From: Agaricus subrufescens
Taxonomy: Eukaryota > Basidiomycota > Agaricomycetes > Agaricales > Agaricaceae
NCBI GenBank assembly: GCA_029945375.1
Contig: CM057059.1
Span: 1,054,001-1,118,000 of the forward strand
DNA: 64,000 nucleotides
Direction of reading: 5' to 3'
Both the position numbers and the translations under genes were made by a program. The notes under the pieces were generated by a model, which ran no database searches, had not been told where the DNA came from, and saw nothing but the letters and a program-made list of their open reading frames with translations. Shown here one piece after another: positions 59,717-64,000 of this stretch; positions within the stretch are counted from its first letter, which is position 1; each line of letters starts with the position of its first letter.

Positions 59717-61020
59717 GTGGAGAATCCCGGAGCGTATAAGTTTGGTCAAGAGTTTCTGGGAGGCTGTGTGTACACCCTCGGACGTATCGATAGACGTGTT
59801 ATACACATTTTTTTTACGGCTGGGGGGCACGACCAAATCAGGTTGAACGTGGCCAAGGGCGTTGCTTTTGACTACAAACGATCAGATGCGCCAAGGGCAG
59901 GGTTTCAAATTTCGAATAGTCCCGATGTCATGTACGTATTTCTGAGTTGTTCTCCGTGGTCGTCGCTGGAACGTTGATAAACTTTTTTTGAAGACATGAA
60001 GAAGTCATCTGACATTTCCTCTGTTAAAAGATTCTTACACGCAGAATTGCAATGCATCCGATTTCAGGGGGCTTCCTTCTTTGACCTCTTTTTGTTTTTT
60101 TTGTAGATCATCTACCGCCCGAGCTAGGTCACTTCGGTGATACTTTCGAACGATCGATCGAGAAAGCAGTGACCTCGCTGCAGTTTGCCGAGGAATGCGT
60201 AGAATGTGATGACCCTGTCGCCTATGATCGTGGCGCAATGTCAGTTATCCGAAAGCAATTTACGGAGGAAAAACCCACAGGAACGGAGATTTTGAGTTGG
60301 TACTAATACTATCGTGTATGGTGATCTTATTGAAACGGAAAAGTCAATGCAAAAGTCGTAGAGAGAAGCATATAATATTGACCCACCGGTATGTCGCGTC
60401 ATGATTTCTGTTCTAAGTAGCCTCGAGGATAACTTTGAGTTAATGTGCTGCGGATAGAGTCGGGTATATCCAGCTCGCTCGCTGGTTCGTCTATTGAATG
60501 CACCGTCAGCATGCTGTCAGCTACTCCATATCCCAAGGTGATACTGTCAATGTCGTCACCTTCGCATCAGAGACCGAGAAGGCTAGATCATATTATGATG
60601 CGTGGGTGGGTGTATGGAAAGGGATTTGGGAGCCTCGGTTCAGAAAGTTAATTTCCAATCTAAAGCATTGTTGCTTGAGAAAGAAAGACTTATGTCTTTG
60701 AGAAGGTAGCATCTGTGGTCGACGCAGTAAGTGGACTACTGAGCGTAGTCTAAGCTTTGGGGCTGTAACATTCCTGAGCGCATAGATCAGCACCCCATCG
60801 AGGCGCGAGGGCAGGGCAGTCAGACGACTTAGGTTCTCAACTAGATGGTCAGCGCAAGATCAATGAACGTGATGCGGTAAAATACAGACCCACTTGCTCT
60901 CTTAAGTAAAACAATATTCGGTACTGTAAAACAAGCACTTGCAGCATACGAGAAATTGCGGCTACTCACATTGAACGCTGTCCGCCTGGTTCATTGGAGC
61001 TTGATCTACGTATGAAGTTA
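59717..61020 (+). pseudogene. Decayed salicylate-hydroxylase-like FAD monooxygenase
   Basis: Plus-strand segments resemble, in correct order, a class A flavoprotein monooxygenase. DAPRAGFQISNSPDV (about 59,886-59,930) resembles the GAGIQISPN region. CDDPVAYDRGAMSVIRKQF (about 60,211-60,265) resembles the DG motif GADGxxSxxR with its Asp-Gly altered. VGYIQLARWFVY, then an in-frame TGA at 60495-60497, then HAVSYSISQGDTVNVVTFAS resembles GPGRHAVSYPI...VNVVAF. WEPRFRKLI follows, then AHRSAPHRGARAGQSDD (about 60,781-60,830) for DAAHAMTPHQGAGAGQAIED, and LLSKTIFGTVKQALAAYEKLR. The GD and several glycines are lost, the first FAD motif (GxGxxG) is absent, and the in-frame stop cannot be spliced out by a normal-length intron. 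Best read as a pseudogene. Confidence 0.6.
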
Positions 61021-61224
61021 ATAGCATCCTTGGGCAGACTACGAGGCATTAGAACCGGCGATCCATGCTTCGATGAGATTGGATTGTTGCTACCACAGCG
61101 GAAGAGGACATCAGTATTGTTCGAACAGATCACATCTCACAACATGTGCCACAGGAAGCGGAATTCATTTATTAGGATAATAATGAATGGTCAATAATAA
61201 TGACTGACAGATAGATAATGTTAA

Positions 61225-62370
61225 CTAATTTTTCAGCTTTTCTATAAGCTGGGGCACGACTTCAAACAGGTCTGCAACCAGACCAACGTCGGCGACTTGG
61301 AAAATAGGGGCATCGGGATCCTATGATCGACATCAGTACGTTTGAGGCAGGCATAATGGAATCGATACTGACTTTATTCACAGCAACAATGAGTTTAGAA
61401 TCCTTCATTCCGGCAAGATGCTGAATAGCACCAGAAATACCGAGGGCCATGTAAAGTTCTGGGGCGACAACTTTGCCTGTCTGCCCAACCTGAAGCGAAT
61501 TATCGGCATAGCCAGCATCTACCGCGGCACGCGAAGCTCCAACGGCGGCTCCAAGAACGTCTGCGAGTGGGTAAAGGGTAGAAGCAAAGGTATCCGCGTC
61601 TTTGAGAGCCCTTCCGCCCGATACGACACGGGAAGCCACCCCAAGATCGGGCCTGTCTGATTTGGCAATTGTGGTTTTAAGATGCTGAGTGGGCGAGTCG
61701 GGAACGTCGACCGGGTCGACGGCCTGAGTCTCTGCATCCGCACCTTCTTGAACTGAGGCAGCAGAAAATGCGGTTGATCGAACGGTGAAGAATTTGATTG
61801 AGACTGAGGAAGGGGCACGCACAGTCGCAATGGCGTTTCCGGCGTAGATGGGACGAGTGAAAGTGGTGCTGTTGTCTGCGGCATCGTGCAGGAGAGAGGT
61901 GATGTCCGAGACTGCTGGGACATTGAGTCTCGCGGCGACACGGGGTAGGAGGGATTTAGCAGCGGAAGACGTTGTTGAGACGACGTGTGTGAAGGGCGAG
62001 GATTCCGTTAGAAGTTTCTCGAATAGGGGGGAGAGAACTTCGGGTACTGGTGTTGAATACTGCGGTGAAGTTGAGTGCAGGACAGAGTCTAGTCCTTTTA
62101 ACCTAACGACACGTTGGTGAGACTGTCCTGGTGTCGCCAATACACGCACTTTTTAGCTTGCTCCACGATGCTCGGGACTTGGTCGGGACCACCGACGACC
62201 AGAGCCGAAATTTTGCCCCCGAGCTGCTGGGCGGCGGTAAGAGCCGAGAGGGATCCCGAGTCGAGGACGCCCTGGCGGTGCTCGAGGAAGACGAGGGCAT
62301 GGGGCGAGGCCGGAGTGGCATACGCGCGAGAAAAGGCTCTGTGGCAGAGGAGGGACCTGGAGCGAAGCAT
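61225..62370 (-). CDS. ETFA: Electron transfer flavoprotein alpha subunit, mitochondrial
   Basis: Carries FAD and passes electrons from acyl-CoA and other dehydrogenases to ETF-ubiquinone oxidoreductase in the mitochondrial matrix. ATG 62370 gives a presequence-like [18 protein letters not shown], then [20 protein letters not shown]. The middle has [20 protein letters not shown] and [14 protein letters not shown]. The FAD-binding C-terminal domain carries [46 protein letters not shown] and [12 protein letters not shown]. After a last short intron comes [20 protein letters not shown], ending QLIEKLKN at the stop at 61225-61227. Two introns (about 62,098-62,147 and 61,323-61,373). It is 99 bp from the PDAT start, in head-to-head orientation. 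Confidence 0.95.
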
Positions 62371-62469
62371 GGCTAGGAGAGAGTGGGACAAATCGCGAAT
62401 CACAAAAAAAGACAATCAAGATCCGGCAACATTCAGATCCGCCCCATACGTCACAGACTTATCATCCTA

Positions 62470-64000
62470 ATGCCAACAGGCGCCGACGACCTCTCTCCGT
62501 CCAGCGGCGCCTTGCAAGACGCGGCGGATGAGCTACGCAAGGACACCGCCTCGGAGGCCCTCCAAGAGGTCCAGCAAGCCATCCGGCGTCCCTGGTGGAG
62601 GACCGGCCGTTTTCTGTTCCCCCTCGGCATGCTCGGTTGGTTGCCCCTTGCTGCATTTGCCACACGGGCTCATCTGCGCGCACAGTCGGAATACTTCTCG
62701 GCTTTACCCTTGTCGAGCCGGAAAACCTCCAGGATATCCATGCACAGTTGTCCATTTTCGTCGCAGACTATGGGGTTGCCTTCCCTCCCCTTCCGGATTT
62801 TGATTTTTCTCGCGTTGAGGTTGAGTGGAAGCGCCTCAGAAGCAGTATACCCGAAGTCTGGAAGTTCAACAATGACGGACGCGAGTTTGAAGTAGGAGAG
62901 GCCATGAAGGCCCGCAACTTGAGTGCTGAATACCCCGTGGTGCTGATTCCTGGCATTATCTCTACAGTGCGTCCTTCATCTTAATATCGGGACAGCTATG
63001 GGCAGCTGAGCTGAATCCAGGGGTTAGAGTCGTGGTCCACGTCACCAGATTACCGCACATTTTTTCGCCAAAAAATGTGGGGCGGCTTTAACATGATCTC
63101 GCAGGTCACTTTTAATAAAGAAAAATGGATAGCTGCAATGATGTTGGACCCCGTCACTGGCCTTGACCCACCTGATGCCAAAATTCGTGCCGCAGAGGGA
63201 ATGAATGCAGCCAGCACTTTCATCCAGGGGTACTGGATATGGTACGTATACTTGTGACAACTTCTTTCTTTCGTCTAACCCATCCGCCTTTAGGTCCAAA
63301 ATTATACAGAATCTTGCGGTCGTAAATTACGATACCAATAATCTATATCTAGCTCCATATGACTGGAGATTATCATATTACAATTTAGAAGAAAGGGACG
63401 GTTATTTTTCGAATCTCAAGTCGACAATTGAGTTGTTCAAGTACGGTGTTCTCGATATCTTTCGCATACATTCATTCAATGATTCCATAGAAGGCGACAA
63501 AAACGCAAAGTTGTGGTTGCAGCACATTCTATGGGTGCAACGGTATGCTTGGCTCTAACTTTTCATCCTGATATTGACTCTCTTCTCAGGTTTTCCTAGT
63601 TCGTACTGTTATGTTCTGTTTTCTACTCCTGTTGACCTTCGTTCGGTTGTTCTTAGTATTTGTGAGTCGCTTATGTTTGGGACGGATGGATAGCTTACTT
63701 TGCATAGCATGAAGTGGGTTGAAGCGCCAGAATATGGCGGTGGTGGAACCGACTGGGTAGAGGTAAGCCGGAATCACCGCTCTAGGTCAATGTGTCTAAC
63801 AAAACATGACTAGAATCACATAGAAGCATATATATCGATAGCTGGGACACATCTAGTGGGTTATCGTCCATACATCTTTTGTGCCTTTGTTGATTCTGTT
63901 ACAGGGGGTAGTAAGTTGGAAGTGGCCTATTACGGTTCAATCTCAATAACTTGCGTAGCCCAAAGCAATAGCGGCTTTTCTGTCCGGTGAAATGAAGGAT
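62470..64000 (+). CDS. LRO1: Phospholipid:diacylglycerol acyltransferase (Lro1/PDAT), 3' end beyond window
   Basis: Transfers an acyl group from phospholipid to diacylglycerol, giving triacylglycerol, at the ER. ATG 62470 gives an acidic cytosolic N terminus, RRPWWRTGRFLFP, then a single transmembrane helix built across the first intron (FPLGMLVGILLGFTLV). The lumenal domain follows: VVLIPGI (near 62,940), GLESW, MLDPVTGLDPPDAKIRAAEG, GYWIWSK, APYDWRLSYYNLEERDGYF, and the lipase motif AHSMG (catalytic Ser) reached across a 50-bp intron near 63,440-63,492. The last parts seen are MKWVEAPEYGGGGTDWVE, HIEAYISIAGTHL and KAIAAFLSGEMKD at the window end. YDWRL and the SGEMKD context are typical of Lro1. 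Catalytic Asp and His lie outside the window. Confidence 0.92.

Noticed and set aside
60495..60518. A 22-24 bp intron that would remove the in-frame TGA (gtctat...gtcag)
   Set aside because: Far below the 45-bp minimum of the other introns here; a nonsense mutation is simpler.

Overview
The window looks like nuclear DNA of an Agaricomycete-type basidiomycete. Protein-coding genes on both strands are broken by many short (about 45-70 bp) GT-AG introns. The gene set is fungal (Zn2Cys6 factor, Pho85-type cyclin, Mkk-type MAPKK, NDR kinase, Lro1-type PDAT), and a multi-intron AA9 polysaccharide monooxygenase points to a plant-litter or wood decayer. I see no rRNA, tRNA, transposon or CRISPR array. 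Intron borders below were read by eye from splice signals and frame continuity, so exon ends are approximate unless given exactly. Some open reading frames seem to begin at GTG or TTG; for all models I chose ATG starts.

Layout. 26-2037 (+): 3' part of a vigilin/Scp160 KH-repeat RNA-binding protein. 2138-4972 (-): SR140/U2SURP-like spliceosomal protein ending in an acidic DGEP repeat. 5135-7588 (-): TPR phosphatase PP5. 7893-9120 (-): secreted lysozyme/SLT-like protein. 10804-12710 (+): Pho85-type cyclin behind a long promoter region. 13797-14252 (-): unrecognised two-exon fragment. 15159-16691 (+): secreted pepsin-like aspartic protease. 17341-18437 (-): small Zn2Cys6 factor. A roughly 4 kb gene-free tract follows. 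22422-23934 (-): Mkk1/2-type MAPKK, head-to-head with an unknown gene at 23995-24684 (+). 24.7-28.2 kb is gene-poor with coding-like scraps. 28197-28847 (+): Naa50-like acetyltransferase. 29068-29901 (-): C2H2 factor. 29.9-32.5 kb is gene-poor. 32480-35406 (+): replicative DNA ligase I. 36170-37723 (-): conserved-looking unknown. 38289-38824 (+): mitochondrial BolA. 39360-40750 (+): second C2H2 factor. 41336-44767 (-): NDR-family kinase, divergent from a homeodomain factor at 45724-47011 (+). 47753-49171 (-): AA9 LPMO. 50833-52942 (-): glycerol-3-phosphate acyltransferase, head-to-head with RRP12 at 53057-57333 (+). 57440-58472 (-): proteasome assembly chaperone 2, head-to-head with a UCH-family deubiquitinase at 58524-59319 (+). 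59.7-61.2 kb (+): decayed FAD monooxygenase. 61225-62370 (-): ETF-alpha, head-to-head with a PDAT (62470 to beyond the window, +).

Themes. Several housekeeping genes sit in very tight head-to-head pairs with 50-115 bp between start codons: PAC2/UCH, ETF-alpha/PDAT, GPAT/RRP12 and MAPKK/unknown. Two of these pairs share a plausible biological theme. Lipid genes (GPAT, PDAT) and regulators (MAPKK, NDR kinase, cyclin, four transcription factors) are spread through the window without forming a metabolic cluster. I found no convincing new multi-gene system. The most unusual things are the FAD-monooxygenase relic with an in-frame stop, the DGEP repeat array, a Naa50 homologue with a changed acetyl-CoA loop, an aspartic protease lacking the usual flap tyrosine, and several unrecognised coding-like segments.
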